Shown here one piece after another: positions 18,412 through 27,379 of a DNA stretch of 46,360 nt. The notes under the pieces were generated by a model. That model was given only the letters and a program-made list of their open reading frames with translations, had not been told where the DNA came from and did not search any database. Position 1 is the first letter of the stretch, and every line of letters starts with the position of its first letter. A program made the translations under genes and the position numbers. The DNA comes from Anaerolineaceae bacterium UBA5211 (GTDB taxonomy: Bacteria; Chloroflexota; Anaerolineae; Anaerolineales; Anaerolineaceae): NCBI GenBank assembly GCA_002412595.1, contig DHVJ01000013.1:26371-72730 (forward strand). The letters are read 5' to 3'.

Positions 18412-18693
18412 ATGATATGTGTTATGGAATGTCGTTTTATCATTCCAGGCTGCGCGTCACTTAAAGAAAAACGCAGCCAGGTTAAACCATTGATCAGCCG
18501 CCTGCAGCGTGAATTCAAGGTATCTGCTTCGGAAATTAATCTGCAGGATGTGCATGACCAGGCAGTTATAGGCTGCGCATTGATCAACACAGACCGTGTT
18601 TTTATGGAAAGAAGCATGCAGCGTATAGTTTCCTTTATTGAAGGATATTGGAAGAATTTGCAGCTGGTTGACTATAAAATTGAGTTTTATTAA
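18412..18693 (+). CDS. DUF503 family protein (YlxP-like)
   Basis: A 93-aa protein of the DUF503 family, recognised by IPGCASLKEKRSQVKPLISRLQREF, then SASEINLQDVHDQAVIGCALINTD and a helical C-terminus. In Firmicutes the family member YlxP lies in the rbfA-infB region and may assist ribosome maturation; function is unproven. Here it stands alone upstream of an SDR gene (14 bp gap), away from any translation operon. ATG 18412 gives the usual family N-terminus; there is little ribosome site. Confidence 0.88.
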   Translation: MICVMECRFIIPGCASLKEKRSQVKPLISRLQREFKVSASEINLQDVHDQAVIGCALINTDRVFMERSMQRIVSFIEGYWKNLQLVDYKIEFY

Positions 18694-18707
18694 TAAAAGG
18701 AGTCAAA

Positions 18708-19493
18708 ATGGATCTGGGATTAAGAAACAAAGTGGTAATCGTGGCAGGCTCCAGCAAAGGTTTGGGATTCGCGACAGCTAAAGTATTGCTGGAAGAAGGC
18801 GCACACGTGGTCATTTCTAGCCGCGATGCGGGTAACTTGCAGAAAGCTGCCGAGAAATTGGGCAGCCCGGAAAACTTGTTAACCGTACAGGCCGATGTCA
18901 CTAAAAAAGAAGATTGCGACCGCCTGGTCCAGGAAACGCTGGCGGCTTTTAACGCACTGGATATCCTGATTGCCAATTGCGGCGGACCTGCGCCGGGCAA
19001 CTTTGAAGGCTTAACTGACGAGCAGTGGGACCAGGCTATTGATAAATCATTCAAAAGCAACCTGTATCTGATCCGCGCGGCCCTGCCGCACCTGAAAAAA
19101 TCCAAGACGCCAAGTATTCTGACGGTCACTTCTTTCACCACCAAACAGCCGCTGCCCAATATGATCTTGTCCAATTCCGTGCGCTCAGCGACCATAGGAT
19201 TGACCAAGAGCCTCTCATTTGAGTTGGGGCAGTATAATATCCGGGTTAACTCAATCCTGCCCGGCTGGACGCTTACAGACCGGGTGGACGCTTTGTTAAC
19301 CAACCGTGCGGAAATCCACAATAGCTCATACGAGCAGGAAAAAGCTGAAATCGCTGCCGATATCCCTCTGCAGCGCATGGGTGATCCGATTGAGTTTGGA
19401 CGTGCCGCAGCTTTCCTGGTTTCACCGGCAGCTTCTTTCGTCAATGGTGTCATGCTGAACGTTGATGGTGGTATCTATAAAGGAATTTATTAA
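18708..19493 (+). CDS. SDR-family protein, FabG-like but without the canonical Tyr/Lys
   Basis: The 261-aa Rossmann protein has an N-terminal NAD(P) motif AGSSKGLGFATAK in place of TGxxxGIG, an ADVTKKEDC segment, and ANCGGPAPGNF instead of NNAG. It also has SILTVTS, PGWTLTDRV and the C-terminal VNGVMLNVDGG. Where classical SDRs carry YxxxK, this one reads SNSVRSATIGLTKS, so both catalytic Tyr and Lys are replaced. I recall a described subgroup of FabG-like SDRs that departs from the standard cofactor motif and active site in this way, so this is a family trait and not damage. The reaction is unknown. The ribosome site AAGGAG is strong, and the next gene starts 12 bp downstream. Confidence 0.88.
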   Translation: MDLGLRNKVVIVAGSSKGLGFATAKVLLEEGAHVVISSRDAGNLQKAAEKLGSPENLLTVQADVTKKEDCDRLVQETLAAFNALDILIANCGGPAPGNFEGLTDEQWDQAIDKSFKSNLYLIRAALPHLKKSKTPSILTVTSFTTKQPLPNMILSNSVRSATIGLTKSLSFELGQYNIRVNSILPGWTLTDRVDALLTNRAEIHNSSYEQEKAEIAADIPLQRMGDPIEFGRAAAFLVSPAASFVNGVMLNVDGGIYKGIY

Positions 19494-19505
19494 AACAGGT
19501 GTTTA

Positions 19506-21362
19506 TTGACTGATAAAGATTCTATTCAAACATTTTTAGATCGATATTTATTGACCATAACCAAACCCGGCCGTTATGTGGGCGGGGAATTCAACCAGAT
19601 TTGCAAAGATTGGGAGCAAACCGCTTTACATTTCGCGTTTGCCTTTCCGGATGTATATGATATTGGTCTGCCCAATCTGGGCATGTCGATTCTGTACGAT
19701 CAGATCAACCAACGCGAGGATGCGCTGGCAGAGCGTGCTTATGCACCCTGGGAGGATATGGAAATGCTTATGCGCAGCCATGCCATCCCGCTATTTTCGC
19801 TGGAGAGCAAGCAGCCACTCAGGAATTTTGACGTCATTGGCTTTTCACTGCCCTATGAAACGCTCTACACCAATATGCTGAACATGCTGGATTTGAGCGG
19901 TATCCCTCTGCACACTGATGAACGCACCAATGATGACCCGCTGATCCTGGCCGGCGGGCACGCTTGCTTCAATCCCGAGCCTATGCATGCCTTTATTGAC
20001 GCGTTTGTTATTGGAGAGGGCGAAGAAATCATTCATGAGGTAGCCGAAGTCTTTAAAGCACATAAACGTGCCGGAGAACCCCGCATAGCGCTGCTGAAAG
20101 CATTGGATACCCTTCCCGGCATCTACATTCCCTCCTTTTTTGAGGTGGAGTACCAATCTGACGGATTGATCAAAGAAATCCGCAATATTGAAAAACCGGA
20201 AAAGTCCTATATTCAAAAGCGAATCGTTAAAAAGCTGCCCAAGCCTGTCACCAATTTTCTGGTTCCCAACGTCAAAGCCGTCAACGAGCGCGCAGTGATT
20301 GAAATCATGCGCGGTTGTTCGCGTGGCTGTCGTTTCTGCCAGGCGGGTATGATCACCCGCCCGGTTCGGGAAAGACCCGCGGCCGAAATTCTGGAAGCTT
20401 TGGAGGAATCCATCCAGAGCACCGGGTATGAGGAAGTTTCGCTGCTGTCCTTAAGTTCCTCTGACCATTCACAAATCGCCGATATCATCCCGCAGGTAAT
20501 GCAGATGAGTGAATCCAAAAACGTCAGCTTTTCGCTACCCTCTTTGCGGGTGGAATCCTTCGGACCGGAGCTGATTGCCAGCATGCAGGGCAAACGCAAG
20601 GGTAATTTCACTATCGCGCCGGAGGCTGGCAGCGATGTAATGCGAACACGCATCAATAAAAGCATCGACAGCCAGGACATCCTGGACACTGCCACACAAA
20701 TATTTAAAATGGGTTGGACCAACCTGAAGTTATATTTCATGATTGGATTTCCGGATGAGACCTTGGAAGATGTGCAGGGTATTGTTGATCTCACCCGCCA
20801 GGTGCGCAGTATTGGGAAGCAGCTTGTCGGTGGTCGGGTAAAGATCCACATTTCGGTCAATACCCTCATCCCCAAAGCACATACAGCCTTCCAATGGCTT
20901 CCTTTTTCCGAAAAAGAATCGGTATTAGAAAAATACCGCCTTATACAATCCGGGCTTAAAAATACCGGCATCAAACTGGATTGGCCGGATTATGACAATT
21001 CCATGCTGGAAATATGGCTTTCACGCGGAGACCGGCGCTTGTCGGCCGTGATTGAGGCTGCCTGGCGCGGTGGTGCACGTTTTGATGCCTGGCACGAGTA
21101 TTATGATGTGAATATCTGGCAGCAGGCATTCGAAAGCACTAAGATAGACCCTGATTTTTACAGCACACGCTCCCGCTGCACCGAAGAAATACTGCCTTGG
21201 GATCATATCCACACAGGAGTCTCTAAAAAATATCTATTAAATGAACTGGAAAAGAGCCGTGCCCTGGAGACGACCGCAGACTGTCGCCAGGTTTGCCATG
21301 GTTGTGGTATTCAGGCCAATTACGCCATTTCGTGTGAAAACATTAGAACGGGAGTCCAGTAA
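19506..21362 (+). CDS. B12-binding-domain/radical SAM protein (TIGR03960-type)
   Basis: The 618-aa protein has an N-terminal Rossmann/B12-like region (about 30-230; FAFPDVYDIGLPNLGMSILYD, GFSLPYETLYTNMLNML, LAGGHACFNPEPM). A radical SAM domain follows with cluster motif CSRGCRFC (Cys271, Cys275, Cys278). Then come SLLSLSSSDHS, FTIAPEAGSD, GFPDETLEDV, and a C-terminal Cys-containing tail (CRQVCHGCG) that may hold a second metal site. It starts at TTG 19506 with AGGTG before it; no nearby ATG fits. The gene directly abuts the DUF2344 gene (TAA then ATG), and in many genomes the two are fused. The modified substrate is unknown; an RNA or ribosome-related target has been suggested only from context. 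Confidence 0.9.
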   Translation: MTDKDSIQTFLDRYLLTITKPGRYVGGEFNQICKDWEQTALHFAFAFPDVYDIGLPNLGMSILYDQINQREDALAERAYAPWEDMEMLMRSHAIPLFSLESKQPLRNFDVIGFSLPYETLYTNMLNMLDLSGIPLHTDERTNDDPLILAGGHACFNPEPMHAFIDAFVIGEGEEIIHEVAEVFKAHKRAGEPRIALLKALDTLPGIYIPSFFEVEYQSDGLIKEIRNIEKPEKSYIQKRIVKKLPKPVTNFLVPNVKAVNERAVIEIMRGCSRGCRFCQAGMITRPVRERPAAEILEALEESIQSTGYEEVSLLSLSSSDHSQIADIIPQVMQMSESKNVSFSLPSLRVESFGPELIASMQGKRKGNFTIAPEAGSDVMRTRINKSIDSQDILDTATQIFKMGWTNLKLYFMIGFPDETLEDVQGIVDLTRQVRSIGKQLVGGRVKIHISVNTLIPKAHTAFQWLPFSEKESVLEKYRLIQSGLKNTGIKLDWPDYDNSMLEIWLSRGDRRLSAVIEAAWRGGARFDAWHEYYDVNIWQQAFESTKIDPDFYSTRSRCTEEILPWDHIHTGVSKKYLLNELEKSRALETTADCRQVCHGCGIQANYAISCENIRTGVQ

Positions 21363-22004
21363 ATGCGAATTCGCATCACCTACCAGAAATATGGTGCTCT
21401 TCTTTACACCAGCACACTGGATGTGCAAACCATTTGGGAGCGCTCTGTCCGGCGAGCCGGGTTGAATTTGCAGTATTCTCAGGGTTTCCACCCCCAACCG
21501 CGCATTCAAATTGCCAACCCGCTGCCGTTGGGATTTATTGGATCGCATGAGTTGATTGACATCTGGTTGGCTGACGAATTTAATTCTGCTGAGATCATAA
21601 ACCTGCTGAATAGTGCCCTTCCGGAGGGCATGCAAGTTTTGGAAGTTGAGATTATTGAAGAGAACGGTCCTTCGCTGCCTAAACAGATTGAAGCTTCTCA
21701 ATACAGGGTCGATCTGCTAAATACAGATGATAATCCAGATAAAATCAGTGTTTTAGCACAGGATATATTAACTAAAGACGTTCTTCCACGGGTTCGCAAT
21801 CGTAAATCTTATGATCTGCGACCGTTGATCCAGGCCCTTGAGGTGCAAATATCCGAAAGCGGAAATACGGTTATCTTGTTGAAAATGCCCTCCAATTCCA
21901 GCCAGACCGGCCGTCCGGAAGAAGTAATGGCGGAATTGGGTATTCCCATGGAAGATTTCCGTGTTACCCGCACCAATCTGGTCTTTTCGGGAAAATATGC
22001 CTGA
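21363..22004 (+). CDS. DUF2344 radical-SAM-associated protein (TIGR03936-type)
   Basis: The 213-aa protein begins RIRITYQKYGALLYTSTLDV and contains the family hallmark RRAGLNLQYSQGFHPQPRIQIANPLPLG, which identifies DUF2344/TIGR03936. These proteins accompany the radical SAM enzyme encoded just upstream, as a neighbour or C-terminal fusion. The absence of any gap between the two genes supports one functional complex. Its stop overlaps the start of the methyltransferase gene (TGATG), so translation of all three is coupled. Its molecular role has not been established, to my knowledge. Confidence 0.9.
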   Translation: MRIRITYQKYGALLYTSTLDVQTIWERSVRRAGLNLQYSQGFHPQPRIQIANPLPLGFIGSHELIDIWLADEFNSAEIINLLNSALPEGMQVLEVEIIEENGPSLPKQIEASQYRVDLLNTDDNPDKISVLAQDILTKDVLPRVRNRKSYDLRPLIQALEVQISESGNTVILLKMPSNSSQTGRPEEVMAELGIPMEDFRVTRTNLVFSGKYA

Positions 22005-22639
22005 TGGTTATTCGTGAATGCAGCAATCCGGAGTGCACTTTCCGTTATCCGGACACGGAATCCGATGAAGAAAAAGCCTACTGCCCCAAATGCGGAGCGC
22101 CAGCTGCAATTTCAGCGCTGATTGACCTTTCCGCAGGGAAAGAAATTTATAAAACTGCCCCCAGGCATGTATTCAACTTAGTAGCCATTTTGGATAATAT
22201 CCGCAGCATTCATAACGTTGGCGCCATCTTCCGCACGGCTGATGGCTTTGGCGTATCCAGGATGCACCTTTGCGGCATCACCCCCACTCCGCAAAATCCA
22301 CGTTTTTCAAAAACCAGCCTGGGTGCTGAAGAATCTATCCCCTGGAATTATAACCGTAATGCTGTTGAAGCCTGCGCGACTGTAAAAGACGCGGGTTTTA
22401 GGTTAATTGCGCTCGAAAATCCGCCGCAAGCGTATAATCTATACGCAGTTGAGTCAGATTTGATGAAGCAACCGCTGGCATTGGTATTGGGAAACGAAGT
22501 GTGCGGTGTAGATCCCCAAATTCTGGATTTATGCGATTTAACTCTGGCTATTCCCATGCAGGGCGCTAAAAATTCCTTTAATGTAGCCACTTCGTTTGGG
22601 ATTGCGGTGTCTTATTTTTATGCGCTTTCCCTCCAGTGA
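22004..22639 (+). CDS. TrmH/SpoU-family RNA methyltransferase with N-terminal zinc ribbon
   Basis: The 211-aa protein carries a short Cys4 ribbon (C6, C11 in ECSNPEC; YCPKCG) and then a SPOUT domain. SPOUT motif 1 is NIRSIHNVGAIFRTADGFGV, motif 2 LALVLGNEVCGVD, and motif 3 IPMQGAKNSFNVATSFGIA. The family methylates ribose 2'-OH groups in tRNA or rRNA with S-adenosylmethionine. The arginine and asparagine of motif 1 and the NxA of motif 3 are present, so it should be active. The zinc ribbon may help bind RNA. It overlaps the DUF2344 stop by one base and the convergent NTPase gene by 22 bp. The exact target base is unknown. Confidence 0.9.
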   Translation: MVIRECSNPECTFRYPDTESDEEKAYCPKCGAPAAISALIDLSAGKEIYKTAPRHVFNLVAILDNIRSIHNVGAIFRTADGFGVSRMHLCGITPTPQNPRFSKTSLGAEESIPWNYNRNAVEACATVKDAGFRLIALENPPQAYNLYAVESDLMKQPLALVLGNEVCGVDPQILDLCDLTLAIPMQGAKNSFNVATSFGIAVSYFYALSLQ

Positions 22640-23175
22640 GCTATTAATTTATTAACAAAGACTTCCGAATCTGTACTTGGCGTGATAGTCAAGAAATAAG
22701 CCGGGTTCCAACGTTCCCGCGCGATTTTCAGCAAATCCGGACGGATGACTGCCAAAGCATGCGTGAACAGGCCCTTATCCAGCGCTTCCATGCCGGCTGT
22801 CCAACCGCGATTCTGTTCCAGTTCCATGAATCCCAGTTCATCAATGAGCAGAATATCTGTTGGAGTAGCCTTTTTGAGGCAGTCATTCCCCCATTCAACC
22901 ACCTCGTCGTTAAACCGCCATTCCCGTTGCGGCACAAGCGGGTCCCAACCTGGGTCAAACACGGCCAATTGTTTCTCTGCACCAGTTGACAAATCCCGTA
23001 CGAGTATGCCAGTTTTATGGCCCTGTTCATACAAACCGGGTGAAATTAGCCCGCTGACCTTTGCGGCTTCTTTGTGAAGCTGCTCAACCAGGCACAGACA
23101 GAATTTTGTTTTCCCGGCATTCTTTGTGCCGCTGATAATGGTGATATCAGGAGTGATTTGCGTCATTGCGGCCAT
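22618..23175 (-). CDS. Nucleoside-triphosphatase, THEP1-like P-loop NTPase
   Basis: The 185-aa protein has Walker A SGTKNAGKTKF near residues 15-25 and Walker B DILLIDELGFMEL, both in the style of the THEP1 NTPase family (PF03266), along with GLISPGLYEQGHKTGILV. Such enzymes hydrolyse nucleoside triphosphates in vitro; the biological role is uncertain. Start ATG 23175 or ATG 23166 are both possible. It lies at the end of a minus-strand group headed by a PadR regulator and a 37-codon ORF. Its 3' end overlaps the convergent TrmH-type gene by 22 bp. Confidence 0.85.
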   Translation of the reverse strand: MAAMTQITPDITIISGTKNAGKTKFCLCLVEQLHKEAAKVSGLISPGLYEQGHKTGILVRDLSTGAEKQLAVFDPGWDPLVPQREWRFNDEVVEWGNDCLKKATPTDILLIDELGFMELEQNRGWTAGMEALDKGLFTHALAVIRPDLLKIARERWNPAYFLTITPSTDSEVFVNKLIAHWRESA

Positions 23176-23192
23176 TTTCCATCAGGGTAATT

Positions 23193-23306
23193 TTATTGAC
23201 TATGCACCGGGTTAATTTCCAAACGAGTTTCAAAACATCTGGAGAGCGCTTCAGCCTTGATTACACGGGCGCTTTCCTCGTAAACGATATCTTCATCTTT
23301 TTTCAT
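23193..23306 (-). CDS. Possible small protein (37 aa) between padR and NTPase genes
   Basis: The frame MKKDEDIVYEESARVIKAE... runs to a TAA 17 bp before the NTPase start, on the same strand and in the same apparent transcript. It is charged, has one cysteine (SRCFET) and no membrane segment. There is no clear ribosome site before ATG 23306, and I know no family for it. Its placement between two genes with short gaps is the only support. The surrounding 195 bp hold nothing else that I can identify. Confidence 0.3.
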   Translation of the reverse strand: MKKDEDIVYEESARVIKAEALSRCFETRLEINPVHSQ

Positions 23307-23370
23307 TATGAGATGAGGCAATAATCACTGAAATTGAGCACGTCTGCAGGTTCATGGGGAGATTAAATGC

Positions 23371-23958
23371 TCATTTGTTGCTTGAAACATTCTCATCCGG
23401 CGAAATTCCCTGTATTGTTCCTTTTTCTTTTTTTATATGTTTTTTGCACCAATCCAGCCATTCCAAATAACCTTTGATTTGGGTGATTCTGAAATTGATC
23501 ACAATCTGATTAAAATCCGGCGTTTGTGCGGTGGATTCCTGTATAGCTACACCCTGCTGGAATTCTTCCAGCCATTTACGGCAGGCGTCCTGCTGCACAG
23601 CGATCAGCCGCTGCGCATTCTCTTCTCCATCTTTCAATACGAAGTACATTTTTAACAAAAATACAATACGGAAATCTCGGCCTTTGCGCACCGGGTTATA
23701 TAGCCATTCATTGAAAACTGTCCGGCCAAGCGCTGTGATCTGATACTGGGTGCGCTGGGGTCGATTGCCCTCCTGGGTGACTGTTGACTTTACCCATTGG
23801 TTATTCTCTAATTTATGCAGCATGGCATACAACTTGCCCATTTTTACCCGCCAGACGATACCAATGCCTGACAGATCGGATATTTCCTTATGCAGGTCAT
23901 ATCCATGCTTAGGTTCGTCGTAGATAAATCCCAATAATGCGATTTCGATTTCATCCAT
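23371..23958 (-). CDS. PadR-family transcriptional regulator
   Basis: The 195-aa protein has an N-terminal winged helix of PadR type (EIALLGFIYDEPKHGYDLHKEI, then GKLYAMLHKLENNQWVKS and RTQYQITALGRTVFNEWL). A helical C-terminal dimerisation region follows (PadR_C/Vir-type, about 100-185), rich in Gln and Trp. PadR proteins usually repress efflux or detoxification genes and often their own gene. Start choice: ATG 23958 has GGTGA five bases upstream. The frame stays open to ATG 24000, but that adds YKSQYIIIH, which is not typical. It heads a minus-strand group with the small ORF and the NTPase gene and is divergent from fmdB across about 120 bp. Ligand unknown. Confidence 0.9.
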   Translation of the reverse strand: MDEIEIALLGFIYDEPKHGYDLHKEISDLSGIGIVWRVKMGKLYAMLHKLENNQWVKSTVTQEGNRPQRTQYQITALGRTVFNEWLYNPVRKGRDFRIVFLLKMYFVLKDGEENAQRLIAVQQDACRKWLEEFQQGVAIQESTAQTPDFNQIVINFRITQIKGYLEWLDWCKKHIKKEKGTIQGISPDENVSSNK

Positions 23959-24077
23959 TTTATTCACCATATGAATAATTATATATTGGGATTTGTACAA
24001 GGAATAGCATGTTTATATAGTCAAAAACAAATTTGCTTGATAAGATTAGTAAAATTTTTCTTTAACAAGGTGTCACT

Positions 24078-24302
24078 ATGCCCATTTATGAATATCGCTG
24101 TAGCCAATGTGGAACGGTTTTTGACGTTATCCGACCCATGAGTGCCGCGGATGATGCTGTTTCCTGTGAAAATTGCAACAGCCAGAATACAACTCGCATG
24201 CTTTCAAAGTGTTTTTCCCATAATCAGGAAGGTTCGCTTGCGGGCCAATCCCATTCCTGCGGTAGCTGCTCCGGCGGGTCTTGTTCCTGCTGCGGGCATT
24301 AA
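24078..24302 (+). CDS. FmdB-type zinc ribbon protein
   Basis: A 74-aa protein opening PIYEYRCSQCGTVFD with a second CENC pair gives the Cys4 zinc ribbon that defines the FmdB/CxxC_CxxC family. Its tail (SCGSCSGGSCSCCGH) is very rich in cysteine, serine and glycine, as in many family members. The family name comes from a putative regulator of formamidase, but function is unproven in most bacteria. It precedes an SDR gene by 20 bp, so the two are probably co-transcribed. Confidence 0.9.
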   Translation: MPIYEYRCSQCGTVFDVIRPMSAADDAVSCENCNSQNTTRMLSKCFSHNQEGSLAGQSHSCGSCSGGSCSCCGH

Positions 24303-24322
24303 GCTTCATCGAGGAGGACCTC

Positions 24323-25129
24323 ATGGATTTAAAAGGTAAGAATGTTCTGATATCGGGCGGATCCAGCGGTATCGGGTTTTCGCTCGCCAAGGAATTTACA
24401 CATGCGGGTGCAAATGTAAGCCTGCTGGCGCGTCGGGAAGAGCTTTTAGTCAAAGCAAAAGCGGAATTGGAAACAATTAAAGCTTCTCCCGGCCAAAAGT
24501 TTTCTTATTTCTCTGCTGATGTAGGTAATTATGAGAATCTGCAGCAAACACTCAAAGAAGATGCCGCCCAATTCGATTTTTTGATCAATTGTGCTGGCAT
24601 CGCCTATCCAGGAGAATTTACCGAAATGAAGCCGGAAATTTTCGCGGAGGTTATGCAGATCAACTACCTGGGCACGGTTTACCTGACCAAACTGGTTGTA
24701 CCGGGCATGGTAGCACGCCGTTCCGGTTATGTCGTGAACATCTCTTCTCTAGCCGCTTTGATCGGTATTTACGGCTACACAGCCTACGCCCCCTCTAAAT
24801 ATGCGATTCGCGGTTTTTCACGCTGTCTGCGCTCTGAGTTAAAAGCCTATGGCATCGAAGTATCTGTGGTGCTTCCGCCTGATACAGACACGCCGCAATT
24901 GGCTTTCGAACACTCTATCATCCCGGATATCACCCGTAAAATCAACGAAACCGGCGGTGTTATGAGCGCGGATAAGGTTGCGCAGGTTATCATGAACGGT
25001 ATTCGGCGCAAAAAGTTCACCATCGTTCCCGGTACCGAAGGAAAGCTATTGTATGGCCTGAGTTCCATTATCGGCCGATATTTCTACCATTTAGGTGTCC
25101 GAGAACATCGAAAAGCACTGCGAAGTTAA
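24323..25129 (+). CDS. Short-chain dehydrogenase, 3-ketodihydrosphingosine-reductase-like
   Basis: A classical 268-aa SDR: cofactor loop SGGSSGIGFSLAKEF, DVGNYENL, NCAGIAYPGEF, VNISSLAALIGIYGYTAYAPSKYAIRGF with Tyr and Lys of YxxxK intact, then VVLPPDTDTPQL. The GYTAYAPSKYAIRG and PPDTDTP motifs are those of eukaryotic KDSR (3-ketosphinganine reductase) and its bacterial relatives. NADPH-dependent reduction of a long-chain keto-lipid is therefore plausible. No serine palmitoyltransferase gene occurs here, so substrate is only inferred. A hydrophobic C-terminus (LLYGLSSIIGRYFYHLG) may touch the membrane. The start ATG 24323 has GAGGAGG nearby; an ATG 42 bp earlier, inside fmdB, is rejected. 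Confidence 0.88.
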   Translation: MDLKGKNVLISGGSSGIGFSLAKEFTHAGANVSLLARREELLVKAKAELETIKASPGQKFSYFSADVGNYENLQQTLKEDAAQFDFLINCAGIAYPGEFTEMKPEIFAEVMQINYLGTVYLTKLVVPGMVARRSGYVVNISSLAALIGIYGYTAYAPSKYAIRGFSRCLRSELKAYGIEVSVVLPPDTDTPQLAFEHSIIPDITRKINETGGVMSADKVAQVIMNGIRRKKFTIVPGTEGKLLYGLSSIIGRYFYHLGVREHRKALRS

Positions 25130-25221
25130 TCAATTGCTCATACAAAAAACATTTCGTTTTACACCATGAATTTATTAATGAAGATGCTATACTGCTGAAG
25201 CATGAAGGAGAAAGAGGAATA

Positions 25222-26142
25222 ATGAAAAAAGATTTTATCGCCATTGCGGATTACTCTGCCGATGAATTGAAAAATATGCTGGACCTGGCCATTGATTTGA
25301 AGAAGGAACATTTTGAAAAAGGGAATCAGCCAATTTTTAAGGGCAAGGTATTAGCAATGGTGTTCAACAAACCCAGCCTGCGCACGCGCATCAGCTTTGA
25401 CATGGCCATGCGCCATATGGATGGCGACGCGCTATTCATTTCACCCGATGAAATTGGCTTGGGCAAACGCGAATCGATTGCGGATGTGGCGCGTGTACTT
25501 TCAGGTTATGTCAGCGCCATCATGGCGCGCGTATTCGCGCACGAACATGTCACCGAATTAGCCAAGTGGGCCTCGGTTCCGGTCATCAACGGCCTGAGCG
25601 ACTACAATCACCCCTGCCAGGCTATGGCGGATGTACTCACCATATATGAAGAATTTGGTCACATGGATGGTCTGAACGTTTCCTACGTGGGCGACGGTAA
25701 CAACGTGGCACTCTCCCTGATGCATGCCTGCGCCAAACTGGGCATGAATTTCACCATTGGCTGTCCGGAAGGTTATGACCTTGACGAACAAGCTATGGCA
25801 GCCGCCAGAGAAATGGCTGCCAAGACTGGTGCCAAAATCAATACTACCCGCGATCCCAAGGAAGCTGTGAACAATATGGACGTGATTTACACCGACACCT
25901 GGACCAGCATGGGCCAGGAAGCCGAAACCGAGAAGCGCAAGAAAGTCTTCCCGCCCTTCCAGGTGAACAATAACCTGCTGAAATATGCTAAACCAACCGC
26001 GATTGTGCTGCATTGTTTGCCTGCGCACCGCGGTTATGAAATTACTGACGAAGTGGCCGATGGCCCGCAGTCACGCTTGTTTCCTCAAGCTCATAACCGA
26101 CTGCACGCCCAGAAAGCTATCCTGGTAGAACTACTCAAATAA
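25222..26142 (+). CDS. argF: Ornithine carbamoyltransferase
   Basis: OTCase joins carbamoyl phosphate and ornithine to give citrulline in arginine synthesis. The 306-aa protein carries the carbamoyl-phosphate loop PSLRTRISFD (residues 51-60, SLRTR where most have STRTR), the HPCQAMAD motif, the ornithine-binding DTWTSMGQE, and the catalytic HCLPAHRGYE near residue 275. The length is standard. Leu in place of Thr in the STRTR motif is mild and seen in some close relatives. The ribosome site AGGAGAAAGAGG is strong. rocD starts 8 bp after the stop, so ornithine can be drawn either to citrulline or to glutamate semialdehyde by products of one operon. Confidence 0.96.
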   Translation: MKKDFIAIADYSADELKNMLDLAIDLKKEHFEKGNQPIFKGKVLAMVFNKPSLRTRISFDMAMRHMDGDALFISPDEIGLGKRESIADVARVLSGYVSAIMARVFAHEHVTELAKWASVPVINGLSDYNHPCQAMADVLTIYEEFGHMDGLNVSYVGDGNNVALSLMHACAKLGMNFTIGCPEGYDLDEQAMAAAREMAAKTGAKINTTRDPKEAVNNMDVIYTDTWTSMGQEAETEKRKKVFPPFQVNNNLLKYAKPTAIVLHCLPAHRGYEITDEVADGPQSRLFPQAHNRLHAQKAILVELLK

Positions 26143-26150
26143 ACTATTTT

Positions 26151-27350
26151 ATGAATACAAATGATTATATTGATTTAGAAGATCGATTTGGAGCACATAA
26201 CTATAAACCCTTGAATGTGGTTCTGGACCGTGGTGAAGGCTGTTGGGTCTATGATGTCGATGGCAATCGCTACCTGGATTGCCTGAGCGCCTACAGCGCC
26301 CTGAACCAGGGCCACGTCCATCCCAAAATTCTGGCAACCATGTTGGAACAGGCGCAGAAGCTGACGCTTACCTCACGCGCCTTTCGCAACGACCAGCTGC
26401 CGCTCTTTTATAAAGAACTGTCGGAATTGACCGGGTACGAGATGTCCATTGCCATGAACAGTGGTGCTGAAGCGGTTGAGACCGCCCTAAAGCTGGCCCG
26501 CAAATGGGCTTATCAGGTCAAAGGTGTTGAGCGTCACAAAGCAGAGATCATCGTTGCGGATGGGAATTTTCACGGCCGCACGATAACGATTGTGTCTTTT
26601 TCATCTGAACCCTTTTACAGGGATGATTTTGGGCCATTTACGCCCGGTTTCGTGATTGTCAAGTATGGCGATGCCGACGCGATCGAAAAAGCGATCAACA
26701 AAAATACCGCTGCGGTCATGCTGGAGCCTATTCAAGGTGAAGGCGGAGTGATCATCCCACCTGACGGCTACTTGAAACATGTGGCGGAAATCTGCAAAGA
26801 AAACAACGTTTTGTTTATTGCCGATGAAATCCAAACCGGTCTGGGCCGAACGGGCAAGTTGTTCGCTTGCGAACATGAGGGTGTCAAACCCGACATGACC
26901 ATCGTGGGCAAAGCCCTCTCGGGCGGTTTTTATCCGGTTTCTGCGGTGCTATCCAGCGCGTCTATCATGAGCCTTTTCCAACCCAGCGAGCACGGCTCCA
27001 CCTTTGGCGGCAACCCGTTAGGTGCAGCCGTAGCACGCACTGCCATAAGGGTGTTGACAGAAGAAGGGTTGATTGAAAACGCAGCCCGCATGGGCGAGTA
27101 CTTCGCCGACCAACTGGCGGAAATGCCGCAGAAGAACATTCATGAAATTCGCGCACGTGGACTGCTGATCGGTGTGGAAATGAAAACTGCGGCCGGAAAC
27201 GCCCGGCCCTATTGCGAAGCCTTGCAGGAAAAAGGTATCCTGGCTAAAGAAACACATGAGTCCACCATCCGCTTTGCCCCGCCGCTCATCATTGACAAAG
27301 ATACGATCGATTGGGCTTTGATTGGCATTCGGGAAGTTCTTGCCAAATGA
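26151..27350 (+). CDS. rocD: Ornithine aminotransferase (ornithine-oxo-acid transaminase)
   Basis: A 399-aa class-III PLP aminotransferase converting ornithine and 2-oxoglutarate to glutamate 5-semialdehyde and glutamate. The sequence YDVDGNRYLDCLSAYSALNQGHVHPKI near the N-terminus is characteristic of OAT, and distinguishes it from acetylornithine or GABA transaminases. Also present are MNSGAEAVETALKLARKW, FHGRT, EPIQGEGGV, ADEIQTGLGRTGK, the PLP lysine in VGKALSGG, and STFGGNPLG. It follows argF by 8 bp with no evident ribosome site of its own, which suggests coupling. Its stop overlaps an ATG (ATGA at 27347-27350) that could also start pyk. Confidence 0.94.
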   Translation: MNTNDYIDLEDRFGAHNYKPLNVVLDRGEGCWVYDVDGNRYLDCLSAYSALNQGHVHPKILATMLEQAQKLTLTSRAFRNDQLPLFYKELSELTGYEMSIAMNSGAEAVETALKLARKWAYQVKGVERHKAEIIVADGNFHGRTITIVSFSSEPFYRDDFGPFTPGFVIVKYGDADAIEKAINKNTAAVMLEPIQGEGGVIIPPDGYLKHVAEICKENNVLFIADEIQTGLGRTGKLFACEHEGVKPDMTIVGKALSGGFYPVSAVLSSASIMSLFQPSEHGSTFGGNPLGAAVARTAIRVLTEEGLIENAARMGEYFADQLAEMPQKNIHEIRARGLLIGVEMKTAAGNARPYCEALQEKGILAKETHESTIRFAPPLIIDKDTIDWALIGIREVLAK

Positions 27351-27379
27351 ATAATTTCACATCTGATATACTGGAAAAT